A DNA stretch of 11,125 nt from positions 1-11,125 of the forward strand of contig CATAQZ010000202.1 in NCBI GenBank assembly GCA_949487015.1, read 5' to 3'. Position 1 is the first letter of the stretch. The number at the start of each line of letters is the position of its first letter. The notes below the pieces were generated by a model. It saw only the letters and a list, made by a program, of their open reading frames with translations, did no database searches and was not told where the DNA came from. The DNA comes from Flavobacteriales bacterium UBA4585 (GTDB taxonomy: Bacteria > Bacteroidota > Bacteroidia > Flavobacteriales > Schleiferiaceae). Position numbers and translations under genes: made by a program. Below, piece by piece: positions 1 through 7,059 of the stretch.

Positions 1-956
1 AAAGCTTTATCCTCACGAAGATTCGTAAATAAACGTCCCGACATGCCTCCACCTAAAATTTGGTTAGCGACACGCAACGGCTCGATATCTGGATGTCCAT
101 GTGGCAAATCAATAACATTACCCAGCCAAACCACAGATTGTACTGCACTAGGCTTATCGACCATTACTACTCGTTGCGCAGTAGGCACATCAGTTTTAGC
201 GTATTCGTGCTGAGGTACCTCTGCAGGTGCCCACTTCTTTAATGCCTTTTTAAGTTTCTTCTGTGCATCTTTTGCTGTGATATCACCGATGATCACCATG
301 TAGGCGATGTTTGGTCTGAAGTAAGTGTCAAAATAAGACTTGCAATCTTCAACAGTGATAGCTTCAACTGATGCTTCTGTCATCACCTCACCGAAAGGGT
401 GCTCCAGTCCGTAAAGCGTCGCGCCGCGTAAATTTCCTGAAATAGCATCTGGATCATCTGCATTTGCTTGCAATCCAGAAAGCATTTGTGCCTTGAGTTT
501 ATCAAATTCCTCTTGCGGAAAGGTTGGATTCAACAGAACATCTGAAAGGATGTCGACTAATTGGTCCGTATACTTACTCAAACCTCCGACGCGAATAGAA
601 GAAGCACTAGTCCCGAAATTGGCACCCATAAAATCTACTTCCTCATCTAAAACCGCCTTTGTTCTGCTGGTTGTTCCAGCACCAATCATATCTCCAGCAA
701 TACTCACGTATCCGGCTTTTGCGCCTTCAACAATAGGATCTCTATCCAGAATCAATGACATTGAAATTCGAGGTAGCTTGTGATTTTCTACCACAAATAC
801 TTTCAATCCATTTTTCAATTCAAATTGCGCTGCAGAACCCAATTCAATGGAACGTGCAGGGGCCGGCTCTGGGGCCGTAGTGCGGTCAATAGTTACCTGT
901 GCAGTTAATGTTACTGCAGTAAATAGACCGATAATAGAATACAATAGTTTTCTCAT
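1..956 (-). CDS. Exported M16 peptidase-like subunit without HxxEH, 3' end cut by window edge
   Basis: The reading frame opens with ATG at 956-954 and runs without a stop for 318 codons to the left edge, so the C-terminus is missing. Residues 1-19 form a signal peptide (MRKLL, hydrophobic core, then LTA before Gln20), implying export to the periplasm or outer envelope. The body follows the M16 fold pattern (NGLKVFVVENHKLPR, then the later R-containing loop GGGMSGRLF with R308). Where an active M16 enzyme has HxxEH, this protein reads GDMIGAGTTSRT, so the zinc ligands are absent. In known two-gene M16 systems (for example Sphingomonas SPH2681/SPH2682) one subunit carries zinc and the partner supplies the substrate-binding Arg/Tyr pair. 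This is probably that partner. The gene starts 9 nt after the stop of the active subunit, so the two are almost certainly cotranscribed. The substrate is unknown. Confidence 0.93.
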   Translation of the reverse strand, partial: MRKLLYSIIGLFTAVTLTAQVTIDRTTAPEPAPARSIELGSAAQFELKNGLKVFVVENHKLPRISMSLILDRDPIVEGAKAGYVSIAGDMIGAGTTSRTKAVLDEEVDFMGANFGTSASSIRVGGLSKYTDQLVDILSDVLLNPTFPQEEFDKLKAQMLSGLQANADDPDAISGNLRGATLYGLEHPFGEVMTEASVEAITVEDCKSYFDTYFRPNIAYMVIIGDITAKDAQKKLKKALKKWAPAEVPQHEYAKTDVPTAQRVVMVDKPSAVQSVVWLGNVIDLPHGHPDIEPLRVANQILGGGMSGRLFTNLREDKA

Positions 957-965
957 GGTAGCGGT

Positions 966-2297
966 TTATTGTGCGTTAGTAGCTTGTGGTTCTTCACTTT
1001 TAGGAAGGTATTTCAATACTACTCGGTTATCTTGAACCAAGTATTTTTGCGCCACGCGCTGAATATCCTCTCTAGTTACTTTCTGGTAACGGGCCAATTC
1101 TGTATTAATCAAATTTGCATCACCATAATACGTGTGATAATTCGCTAACGATTCGGCGATACCTGCCATCGTAGAATTGCTTTGAATGAAGCCACTTTCC
1201 ATCTGGTTCTGAATTTTCTCAAACTCACGCTCAGAAATTAATTCCGTTTGGAGTTTTGCAATCTCCTCTTCCAAAGCCGGGGTCATATCATCAATCCCCT
1301 TACCTGCATTAGCTAATGAGAATGTGATGAATGCGCCTCCTTGCTCTAATGTGAATGGGAAGGCAAACACCTGCAATGCAGTTTGGTCTTGATCTACCAA
1401 ACGCTTGTACATTCTAGAGGATGGACCGCCGCTAAGCACTGTTGATGCCATTTGTAAGGCATACGCATCATCGGAGGTTTGCGGTGGCATTCTATAGCCC
1501 ATCATTACTGCTGGCAATTGAATGTTATCATATACAGTAAGTGATTTCTCACCGCCTAGAGCAGGCTCCTCTACCGTGGGTTGAACTACCGGAGTCCCTG
1601 CTGGAATAGTTCCAAAATAAGCTTCGACTAATTCCTTAGTTGCTGCCACATCAATATCTCCAGCGATACTTAAAGTCGCGTTGTTCGGAATGTAGAATTT
1701 CTTGTAGAAGTTCATGAATTCGTCCAATTGGGCCGCGTTCAAATGATCCATAGATCCAATAGGTACCCAGTTGTACGGATGTTCAGTGTACATGTTCTTC
1801 ATCATGTTTTCTAACCAGGATCCGTAAGGCTGATTATCTACACGCTGACGTTTCTCTTCTTTAACAACTTCGCGTTGCGTTTCCACACCTATCTGTTGAA
1901 TATTAGCGTGCATCATGCGCTCACTTTCTAGCCACAATCCCAATTCCATCTGATTCGATGGAAGCAATTCATAATAGAATGTTCGGTCTTGTGAAGTGTT
2001 AGCATTCAGTGCACCTCCAGCATTTGTAACGTAGCTATCGAATTCGCCTCGTTTAATATTCTCTGAACCTTCAAAAAGAAGGTGTTCGAAAAAGTGGGCA
2101 AAACCTGTACGTTCCGGATTTTCATTTTTACTACCGACGTGGTACAGCACAGTTACTGCTGCAATAGGGGTCGTGTGATCTTCGTGTAGTATGACATGCA
2201 GACCGTTATCCAGGTCATACTCTTCAAAGGAGATGTTATTCTGAGCCTGAGCTCCACCTGCTAAAAACAGGGCTCCCAATAATAATAGGCGTTTCAT
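966..2297 (-). CDS. Exported M16 zinc metallopeptidase, catalytic subunit
   Basis: This 443-residue protein has a signal peptide (residues 1-18, ending AQA before Gln19), so it acts outside the cytoplasm. The M16 N-terminal domain covers roughly residues 30-175 and holds the inverted zinc motif HFFEH (H68, E71, H72). The distal zinc ligand is probably E148 in EVVKEE, 76 residues after H72, the usual spacing. The C-terminal M16 domain (about 185-370) contains the loop GGPSSR (R295). The tyrosine normally found 13 residues after that Arg is replaced by Leu308, so the substrate-binding Arg/Tyr pair is incomplete here. That fits a heterodimer with the downstream zinc-less subunit. The length of about 440 residues is normal for M16B proteins. 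A perfect -7 box lies about 29 nt upstream of the ATG. Degradation of exported peptides is the likely role; the substrate cannot be read from the sequence. Confidence 0.95.
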   Translation of the reverse strand: MKRLLLLGALFLAGGAQAQNNISFEEYDLDNGLHVILHEDHTTPIAAVTVLYHVGSKNENPERTGFAHFFEHLLFEGSENIKRGEFDSYVTNAGGALNANTSQDRTFYYELLPSNQMELGLWLESERMMHANIQQIGVETQREVVKEEKRQRVDNQPYGSWLENMMKNMYTEHPYNWVPIGSMDHLNAAQLDEFMNFYKKFYIPNNATLSIAGDIDVAATKELVEAYFGTIPAGTPVVQPTVEEPALGGEKSLTVYDNIQLPAVMMGYRMPPQTSDDAYALQMASTVLSGGPSSRMYKRLVDQDQTALQVFAFPFTLEQGGAFITFSLANAGKGIDDMTPALEEEIAKLQTELISEREFEKIQNQMESGFIQSNSTMAGIAESLANYHTYYGDANLINTELARYQKVTREDIQRVAQKYLVQDNRVVLKYLPKSEEPQATNAQ

Positions 2298-2325
2298 GAA
2301 ATAGGTTAATTTTCGGATGTTTGCC

Positions 2326-2333
2326 CAAATATA
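2326..2333 (-). promoter_or_regulatory. Promoter -7 box for the M16 peptidase pair
   Basis: Read on the minus strand, the site is TATATTTG, a perfect match to the Bacteroidota primary-sigma -7 consensus TAnnTTTG. It ends 28 nt before the ATG at 2297, giving a predicted 5' UTR of about 20 nt. No clear TTTG -33 element is seen at the expected distance, so the assignment rests on the -7 box and its position. Confidence 0.6.
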
Positions 2334-2363
2334 CGAGGCGAAGCTGCGCGGCCCTAATGAAGT

Positions 2364-2387
2364 TCTGATAGATTTTTTCTCATCAGA
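2364..2387. repeat. Imperfect inverted repeat between divergent promoters
   Basis: TCTGAT at 2364-2369 is complementary to ATCAGA at 2382-2387. The inner AGA and TCT can also pair if one C is bulged. The element lies between the -7 box of the leftward peptidase genes and the -33 region of the rightward rplU promoter (13 nt before TTTG). It could be an operator for one or both promoters, or chance in an AT-rich spacer. It is too weak and too far from a gene end to be a convincing terminator. Confidence 0.3.
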
Positions 2388-2399
2388 TTATTTTAACAC

Positions 2400-2429
2400 T
2401 TTGTTTATCACGACTTTCTTGTATATTTG
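2400..2429 (+). promoter_or_regulatory. Promoter of rplU-rpmA (TTTG, 18 nt, TATATTTG)
   Basis: A TTTG at 2400-2403 is followed after 18 nt by TATATTTG at 2422-2429. Both match the Bacteroidota promoter consensus (-33 TTTG, -7 TAnnTTTG, about 19 nt apart). Transcription should begin near 2436, leaving only about 15 nt before the rplU ATG at 2451. Such a short leader leaves no room for an L21-type autoregulatory leader RNA. Confidence 0.75.
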
Positions 2430-2450
2430 CAGCCCTTAAAAACAAGTATA

Positions 2451-2936
2451 ATGTACGCAATTGTAGAGATAGCAGGGCTTCAATATAAAGTTGAGAAAGA
2501 CCAGCGCTTGTACGTAAACCGCTTGAATGTTGAGGCAGGGAAGAAAGTTAAATTCGACCGTGTCCTTCTCATTGAAGAAAAAGGTGACGTTAAAGTTGGC
2601 GCCCCAGTTATAGACGGAGCAGTAGTTGAAGCTACCGTAAACAGCGAAGTAAAAGGTGACAAAGTTCTAATCTTCAAAAAGAAGCGTAGAAAAGGTTACC
2701 AAAAATTGAACGGTCACCGTCAAATTTTTACTTCAATCACTATTAACAAAATCACTGCCAAAGCTCCAGCGAAGAAAGCTGCAGCCAAAGCAACTGAAGA
2801 AAAGGAAGCAGCGCCGAAAAAAGCAGCGGCTAAGAAACCTGCAGCTAAAAAGCCAGCAGCTAAAAAGCCAGCAGCTAAAAAAGCAGCACCAAAGAAAGCG
2901 GCTCCCAAGAAAACAGAAGCAAAAGCAGAAAAATAA
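2451..2936 (+). CDS. rplU: 50S ribosomal protein L21 with long Lys/Ala-rich C-terminal tail
   Basis: L21 binds 23S rRNA in the large ribosomal subunit. The core, residues 1-102, begins MYAIVEIAGLQYKV and ends with the family signature: the basic stretch FKKKRRKGY followed by GHRQ and FTSITINKI. The ATG at 2451 is chosen because it gives the canonical N-terminus. An in-frame TTG at 2427 would lie inside the promoter -7 box, upstream of the predicted transcript. Residues 103-161 are an added tail made almost only of Ala, Lys and Pro with a few Glu, including tandem AAKKP units. E. coli L21 is about 103 residues, so the tail is extra; comparable tails are common in Flavobacteriia as far as I know. 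The gene is followed after 7 nt by rpmA, the usual L21-L27 pair. Confidence 0.98.
   Translation: MYAIVEIAGLQYKVEKDQRLYVNRLNVEAGKKVKFDRVLLIEEKGDVKVGAPVIDGAVVEATVNSEVKGDKVLIFKKKRRKGYQKLNGHRQIFTSITINKITAKAPAKKAAAKATEEKEAAPKKAAAKKPAAKKPAAKKPAAKKAAPKKAAPKKTEAKAEK
2826..2885 (+). repeat. 15-bp tandem repeat encoding AAKKP in the L21 tail
   Basis: Two identical 15-bp units, GCAGCTAAAAAGCCA, lie at 2841-2855 and 2856-2870. They are flanked by a diverged unit before (2826-2840, also encoding AAKKP) and a partly matching unit after (2871-2885, AAKKA). The exact DNA identity of the middle units suggests recent duplication by slippage, so the tail length may vary between strains. Confidence 0.85.
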
Positions 2937-2943
2937 ATAAGAT

Positions 2944-3201
2944 ATGGCTCACAAGAAAGGTGTCGGTAGTTCGAAAAACGGACGCGAATCAGCAAGTAAG
3001 CGCTTGGGTATCAAAATCTTTGGTGGTCAAGACGCAATCGCAGGTAACATTATCGTTCGCCAGCGCGGTACGAAACACAACCCAGGTGAGAACGTAGGTG
3101 TCGGTAAAGACCACACGTTATTTGCTTTGGTTGATGGTAAAGTTGTTTTTAGAAAGAAAAAAGACAATAAGTCTTACGTTAGTATAGAACCTAACGCGTA
3201 A
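2944..3201 (+). CDS. rpmA: 50S ribosomal protein L27
   Basis: This 85-residue protein is complete and of normal length. The N-terminus MAHKKGVGSSKNGRES is the classic L27 start; this flexible arm reaches towards the peptidyl-transferase centre. The signatures RLGIKIFGGQ, IVRQRGTKHNPGENVGVGKDHTLFAL and GKVVF follow in the expected order. There is no N-terminal extension of the type that is proteolytically removed in Firmicutes. The gene lies 7 nt after rplU with no promoter between and is followed 19 nt later by a strong terminator, so rplU-rpmA form a two-gene operon. Confidence 0.99.
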   Translation: MAHKKGVGSSKNGRESASKRLGIKIFGGQDAIAGNIIVRQRGTKHNPGENVGVGKDHTLFALVDGKVVFRKKKDNKSYVSIEPNA

Positions 3202-3220
3202 GCACACCATAACGGAATTC

Positions 3221-3253
3221 AAAAGCCTGTTCATTTGAGCAGGCTTTTTTTTT
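3221..3253 (+). terminator. Intrinsic terminator of rplU-rpmA
   Basis: AAAAGCCTGTTC (3221-3232) pairs with GAGCAGGCTTTT (3237-3248) through a 12-bp stem with one G-T wobble and an ATTT loop. The T-run extends over nine T residues (3245-3253). The hairpin also starts just 2 nt after the stop of the convergent dehydrogenase gene. Read leftward it has only four T residues after the stem, so it may serve that gene too, but more weakly. Confidence 0.92.
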
Positions 3254-3255
3254 GC

Positions 3256-4341
3256 CTAATGCTCCGCTTGCTTTCGCATGAAAAGGCCAAACTCATACGC
3301 GGTGTCCTCAATATTTCGATATCCATTTTTAAGAAAAGCATGACCGGTGGACCCATTGTATTGTGTCTTTGAAAACAGCATTATACGCATCTGGGCAGTA
3401 AAGTACTTCCCCACCCATGGGATTTTCGATAGAAAAGAAACGGCTCGCATACGGTTTAACCAAGGCGTAGCGCGTAAAAGTGAAATTTTCCGTGTTTTAC
3501 CAAGGCCCTTCTGCATCCATTGCAAAAGTTCATAAAAAGCAGGGTGTTCCGCCACCGCAATTACGGGACCTTCTGTCTTTGTTTCATGAACCGCATAGAC
3601 GATAGCAGCGACATCACGTACATCTACCACTCCCGAGCATCCGTCAGTAGCAAAGGGAAGCGTTCCTTTCCATAGCCGCTTCCACAGTTCTTGAGGCGCT
3701 CGATGGAAAGGTCCTATTCCTAAGATTACACCTGGACGTATCACCGTAGTCGATAAACCTTCCTGTTGCGCCCGCCATACCTGAAGTTCTGAATAGATTT
3801 TACTCTTCGCATATGATCCTAGTCCTACCTTTTTCTTAGTAGGCTGAAAATCTTTCGGCTCTAAAACCTCTAATTGGCCTAGCGGCGCATTTCCACCCAT
3901 TACAGCTACACTTGAGATGTGTGTAAAATGTTCCACTCTTAACGCTTCCGCTAAGTGAAGCATCTCCGCCGTGATACGTTCATTCTTATTTCCGCCGATC
4001 GCCGACTGATTAATATCAATTACTGCAGCACTATGGATCACGGAACGCACCTTTGGCAGTTGCTGTTGAACACAATACGCCTCGAGCCAATCTGCAGAGT
4101 CTCCACCTGAATCCAGGTCTAAGTCGATAAAGTGAATGTGAGGCTGAAAGTATGCTTTTGGGGACTGCACGTAAAATTCAGCCACGCATTCAAGCTGCTT
4201 AAATGATGATGTTGGACGCTTTGCACATAAAATTGTACCAGAATATGCAGGACTTTGCCCCCAACCCAGTAGTTCAGCTAGGAGAAAGGCGCCTAATTGG
4301 CCAGTCGCACCGGTAATCAACAATGTATTGTCAGAATCCAT
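3256..4341 (-). CDS. NAD(P)-dependent extended SDR (epimerase/reductase family)
   Basis: This 361-residue cytosolic protein has the N-terminal Rossmann motif LLITGATGQLG with the extended-SDR pattern GxxGxxG (G11, G14, G17). The catalytic set is visible: the Ser143/Ser144 region (HISSVAVMG) and Y177-x3-K181 in SYAKSK. HSAAVID near residue 103 and RPGVILGIG near 202 are also typical of extended SDRs (NDP-sugar epimerase, dihydroflavonol-reductase and 3-beta-HSD-like branches). The start resembles thioester-reductase domains (LITGATGxLG then LL-E-LL), so reduction of an acyl or aldehyde substrate is an alternative to sugar epimerisation. The substrate cannot be decided. It stands alone: convergent with rpmA, sharing the terminator region, and divergent from mrp across 59 nt. 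I see no convincing -7 box for it. Confidence 0.9.
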   Translation of the reverse strand: MDSDNTLLITGATGQLGAFLLAELLGWGQSPAYSGTILCAKRPTSSFKQLECVAEFYVQSPKAYFQPHIHFIDLDLDSGGDSADWLEAYCVQQQLPKVRSVIHSAAVIDINQSAIGGNKNERITAEMLHLAEALRVEHFTHISSVAVMGGNAPLGQLEVLEPKDFQPTKKKVGLGSYAKSKIYSELQVWRAQQEGLSTTVIRPGVILGIGPFHRAPQELWKRLWKGTLPFATDGCSGVVDVRDVAAIVYAVHETKTEGPVIAVAEHPAFYELLQWMQKGLGKTRKISLLRATPWLNRMRAVSFLSKIPWVGKYFTAQMRIMLFSKTQYNGSTGHAFLKNGYRNIEDTAYEFGLFMRKQAEH

Positions 4342-4373
4342 AGAAATGAACGTAGTGTGAAGTTAGTGGTTAT

Positions 4374-4381
4374 TACTTTTG
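4374..4381 (+). promoter_or_regulatory. Promoter -7 box of the mrp-led operon
   Basis: TACTTTTG matches the Bacteroidota -7 consensus TAnnTTTG exactly and ends 19 nt before the mrp ATG, predicting a 5' UTR of roughly 12-13 nt. The -33 element is not clear (no TTTG at the expected distance). Since all following genes on this strand are separated by 12 nt or less or overlap, this may be the main promoter for the whole run to the right edge. Confidence 0.6.
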
Positions 4382-4400
4382 CAACTCAATTCTTACCTCG

Positions 4401-5528
4401 ATGAAAAAAGGAGATATTCTAAAAGCGCTGGAAAGTGTAGGCAATAGTACTGAAAGCAATATTGTCGCAGCAGATTTGGTTCGAAATATTCAAATCTTCG
4501 GCGATGAAGTGATTGTGGATGCTGAAAGCATGAGTCCTACGCTTCAGGCGAAAAAGAAACTCGAGGTAGATATCATGAAAGCCATTCACGATAACGTCGC
4601 TGAAAAGGCAAAGGTGATTGTAAATGTAAGTGTTAGCGAAAAGTCAAAAGAAACCGCTGCAAACGTCATCAAAGGAGCACCCATACCTGGTGTTCAGAAC
4701 ATTATTGCTATAGCCTCCGGTAAAGGAGGTGTAGGAAAGAGCACAGTAACCGCTAATCTAGCGATTAGCTTGCGACAAATGGGATTTAAGGTTGGGTTGA
4801 TCGATGCTGATATTTACGGGCCATCAGCCCCATTAATGTTCGACGTCCAACACGCAAAACCAATGACGGTTCATGTAGACGGAAAGTCAAAAATGGGCCC
4901 TGTAGAGGCCTACGGAATTAAAATCATGTCCATCGGGTTCTTTGCTAATACAGATCAAGCCGTTGTCTGGAGAGGCCCCATGGCCACGAAAGCCTTGACG
5001 CAAATGATCCACGACACGCATTGGAATGAATTGGACTTTTTGTTGATAGATCTGCCCCCCGGAACTGGAGATATTCATCTAAGTATGGTTCAAAATATGC
5101 CGGTCACAGGGGCCGTTGTAGTGAGCACGCCACAAAAAGTGGCCCTTGCAGACGCTAGAAAGGGGGTTGCCATGTTCCAAATGGACCAGATCAATGTTCC
5201 TGTTCTGGGCATTCTTGAAAACATGAGTTACTTCTCCCCGCCCGAATTGCCTGATAATAAATACTATTTGTTCGGAAAAGAAGGCGCTCAGGATCTCGCA
5301 AACCAATTAGATGTACCTTTCCTAGGAGAACTTCCGCTTATTCAAAGCATTAGAGAAGCCGGTGATGTAGGACGTCCTGCGGCATTACAGGAAGGAACAA
5401 GCATCCCGTTGGCTTTTGAAGAAATCGCTCGTAATATTGTAGCAGAAGTGGCACAGCGTAATGAGAACTTACCGCCAACAGAAATAGTTCGGATTACAAC
5501 GATGGCCGGCTGTTCACCTAAAAAATAA
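4401..5528 (+). CDS. mrp: Mrp/ApbC-type P-loop ATPase, iron-sulfur carrier
   Basis: This 375-residue protein belongs to the Mrp/Nbp35 family of MinD-like ATPases that carry Fe-S clusters to target proteins in the cytosol. Residues 4-78 form an N-terminal FSCA (DUF59/MIP18) domain. The ATPase domain starts near residue 98 with the deviant Walker A SGKGGVGKS (106-114), followed by IDADIYGPS (134-142) and the switch II/Walker B segment LIDLPPGTGD (215-224). Most Mrp proteins have CxxC after ENMSYF; here that segment reads ENMSYFSPPELPDNKYY with no cysteine. The only cysteine in the protein is C371 in the C-terminal MAGCSPKK. From memory, Bacteroidota Mrp proteins often look like this, so it is probably a lineage trait. 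The NifU-type gene follows after 10 nt, supporting a role in Fe-S assembly. Confidence 0.96.
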   Translation: MKKGDILKALESVGNSTESNIVAADLVRNIQIFGDEVIVDAESMSPTLQAKKKLEVDIMKAIHDNVAEKAKVIVNVSVSEKSKETAANVIKGAPIPGVQNIIAIASGKGGVGKSTVTANLAISLRQMGFKVGLIDADIYGPSAPLMFDVQHAKPMTVHVDGKSKMGPVEAYGIKIMSIGFFANTDQAVVWRGPMATKALTQMIHDTHWNELDFLLIDLPPGTGDIHLSMVQNMPVTGAVVVSTPQKVALADARKGVAMFQMDQINVPVLGILENMSYFSPPELPDNKYYLFGKEGAQDLANQLDVPFLGELPLIQSIREAGDVGRPAALQEGTSIPLAFEEIARNIVAEVAQRNENLPPTEIVRITTMAGCSPKK

Positions 5529-5538
5529 ATACACAACC

Positions 5539-5772
5539 GTGAGTGACCTAAACGAACGCATAGAAAAAGCCTTGGACGAAGTCAGACCGTTTCTCGCCAA
5601 TGATGGAGGAGATGTCTCTTTAGAAGGGGTAGATGGAACCACGGTAAAAGTGAAATTTCACGGTGCCTGCGTAGGCTGTAAAGTGAGTGATTTTACACTT
5701 AAAGGGGGGATTGAGACGACAATAAAAAAATATGTACCGGAAATCGATCGCGTGATAGCGGTAGATGCCTAA
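5539..5772 (+). CDS. NifU C-terminal-domain (Nfu-type) Fe-S scaffold protein
   Basis: This 77-residue protein consists of a single NifU C-terminal domain. The core signature runs RPFLANDGGDVSLEGV and then GACVGCKVS, with the cluster-binding CxxC at C44 and C47. Such domains hold a 4Fe-4S cluster at a dimer interface and pass it to target apoproteins. The start is GTG at 5539; it gives the family's normal N-terminus, and no ATG fits as well. It lies 10 nt after mrp and 12 nt before serS. Pairing with an Mrp that lacks its own CxxC makes it a plausible partner in cluster delivery, though that is inference. It lacks the A-type domain found in E. coli NfuA. Confidence 0.95.
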   Translation: MSDLNERIEKALDEVRPFLANDGGDVSLEGVDGTTVKVKFHGACVGCKVSDFTLKGGIETTIKKYVPEIDRVIAVDA

Positions 5773-5784
5773 ACTCAAAATATC

Positions 5785-7056
5785 ATGCTGCAAATTCAGC
5801 GAATCAGACAGGAGCCGGAGGCCATTATTGAAGGTCTTAAAAAACGCGGTATCGATGCGAGCGAAACCGTGCATGCCCTGATCGAATTAGACGCTAACCG
5901 TCGCGCCATCCGTCACGAAATGGAAGAAAACCAGCACCGCTTGAACGGGCTCTCCAAAGAAATCGGGGAATTGTTCAAGAGCGGTCGTGCGCAAGAAGCC
6001 AATGCATTAAAGCAGGAAACCGGTACGCTGAAAGAGGCGATTAAAGACCTCAATGATCGCGTACAATTGATTGCGACTAAAGAGCATGACCTTTTACTAA
6101 GCTTACCGAATGTACCGCATGAAAGTGTCAAAGCTGGTCGCGACGAAAAAGATAATGAAGAAGTAAAGCGCGTTGGAACAGTACCTACGTTACACGATGG
6201 TGCAAAACCACATTGGGATCTCGCAGAGCAGTACGATTTGATTGATTTTGAATTGGGCGTGAAAATCACAGGGGCTGGATTTCCCGTTTATAAAAATCAT
6301 GGTGCTCGTTTACAACGTGCAATGATCAACTTCTTTTTAGACGAAAACAGAGCGGCAGGTTATACGGAATACCAAGTACCACACTTTGTAAATGCGGCAT
6401 CTGGGTACGGCACAGGTCAGCTCCCAGATAAGGAAGGACAGATGTACGAAATGCCGTTAGACGGCCTCTACGCAATTCCTACAGCAGAAGTACCGGTGAC
6501 AAATATGTTTCGTGATGAGATCGTAAACGCGAAAGAGTTTCCAATAAAAAGTACGGGCTACACGCCATGCTTCAGACGTGAAGCAGGATCTTACGGAAAG
6601 GATGTCCGCGGATTGAATCGCTTACACCAGTTTGACAAAGTAGAAATCGTAAGTATTACCCACCCAGAGCAGAGTTACACTCTACTTGATGAGATGGTTG
6701 CCCATGTTGCTGGACTCCTCGATAAGCTTGAATTGCCTTACAGAATTTTACGCCTTTGTGGTGGCGACGCTGGATTCACCTCCGCGCTGACCTATGATTT
6801 TGAAGTATACAGTGCGGCACAGGAGCGCTGGCTCGAAGTGAGTAGTGTTTCTAATTTTGAAACCTTCCAAGCGAACCGTCTGAAATTGAGGTTCAAAGAT
6901 GAAGATGGTAAGAGTCAATTGTGTCATACCCTCAACGGATCTGCAATGGCCCTACCGCGTGTGTTGGCAGCACTTTTAGAGAATCACCAACAAGAGGATG
7001 GTATTCGAATTCCTGCAGCACTCGTTTCATACACCGGATTCGATAAAATCGCCTAG
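5785..7056 (+). CDS. serS: Seryl-tRNA synthetase
   Basis: SerRS charges tRNA-Ser (and tRNA-Sec) with serine in the cytosol using ATP. The 423-residue protein has normal length. Residues 1-105 are the N-terminal tRNA-binding arm: heptad-like, highly charged antiparallel helices with no gap. The class II catalytic core follows: the serine-binding TAE loop (IPTAEVPVTN, 231-240), motif 2 (FRREAGSYGKDVRG, 263-276, continuing LNRLHQF) and motif 3 (NGSAMALPRVLAALLENHQ, 384-402). GDAGFTSALTYDFEV (328-342) replaces the GD-G-SAA-K-YD-E form common elsewhere; from memory this is usual for Bacteroidota. The ATG at 5785 gives the standard MLQI-IRQEPE start. It is embedded between the Nfu gene (12 nt) and a lipoprotein gene (3 nt). 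Confidence 0.99.
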   Translation: MLQIQRIRQEPEAIIEGLKKRGIDASETVHALIELDANRRAIRHEMEENQHRLNGLSKEIGELFKSGRAQEANALKQETGTLKEAIKDLNDRVQLIATKEHDLLLSLPNVPHESVKAGRDEKDNEEVKRVGTVPTLHDGAKPHWDLAEQYDLIDFELGVKITGAGFPVYKNHGARLQRAMINFFLDENRAAGYTEYQVPHFVNAASGYGTGQLPDKEGQMYEMPLDGLYAIPTAEVPVTNMFRDEIVNAKEFPIKSTGYTPCFRREAGSYGKDVRGLNRLHQFDKVEIVSITHPEQSYTLLDEMVAHVAGLLDKLELPYRILRLCGGDAGFTSALTYDFEVYSAAQERWLEVSSVSNFETFQANRLKLRFKDEDGKSQLCHTLNGSAMALPRVLAALLENHQQEDGIRIPAALVSYTGFDKIA

Positions 7057-7059
7057 ACC

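Noticed and set aside
493..1035. Plus-strand open frames across the left end
   Set aside because: They are antisense to the two M16 genes, which read continuously on the minus strand with signal peptides and family motifs.
2720..2995. Antisense open frame opposite the rplU tail, rich in FLAAGFLAAG repeats
   Set aside because: It is the mirror image of the AAKKP-coding repeat on the plus strand. The membrane-like repeats follow from base composition, and no start region or family match supports a gene.
4342..4400. Possible promoter for the leftward SDR gene (TACGTTCA at 4347-4354, or TAACTTCA further upstream)
   Set aside because: Both candidates miss two bases of TAnnTTTG, and the closer one would leave almost no leader. 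A promoter must exist here, but I cannot place it.
6852..6859. TAATTTTG inside serS, a match to the -7 consensus, possible internal promoter for the lipoprotein gene
   Set aside because: No -33 element is found at the right distance, it lies about 200 nt before the next start, and one such 8-mer by chance is expected in AT-rich coding DNA.
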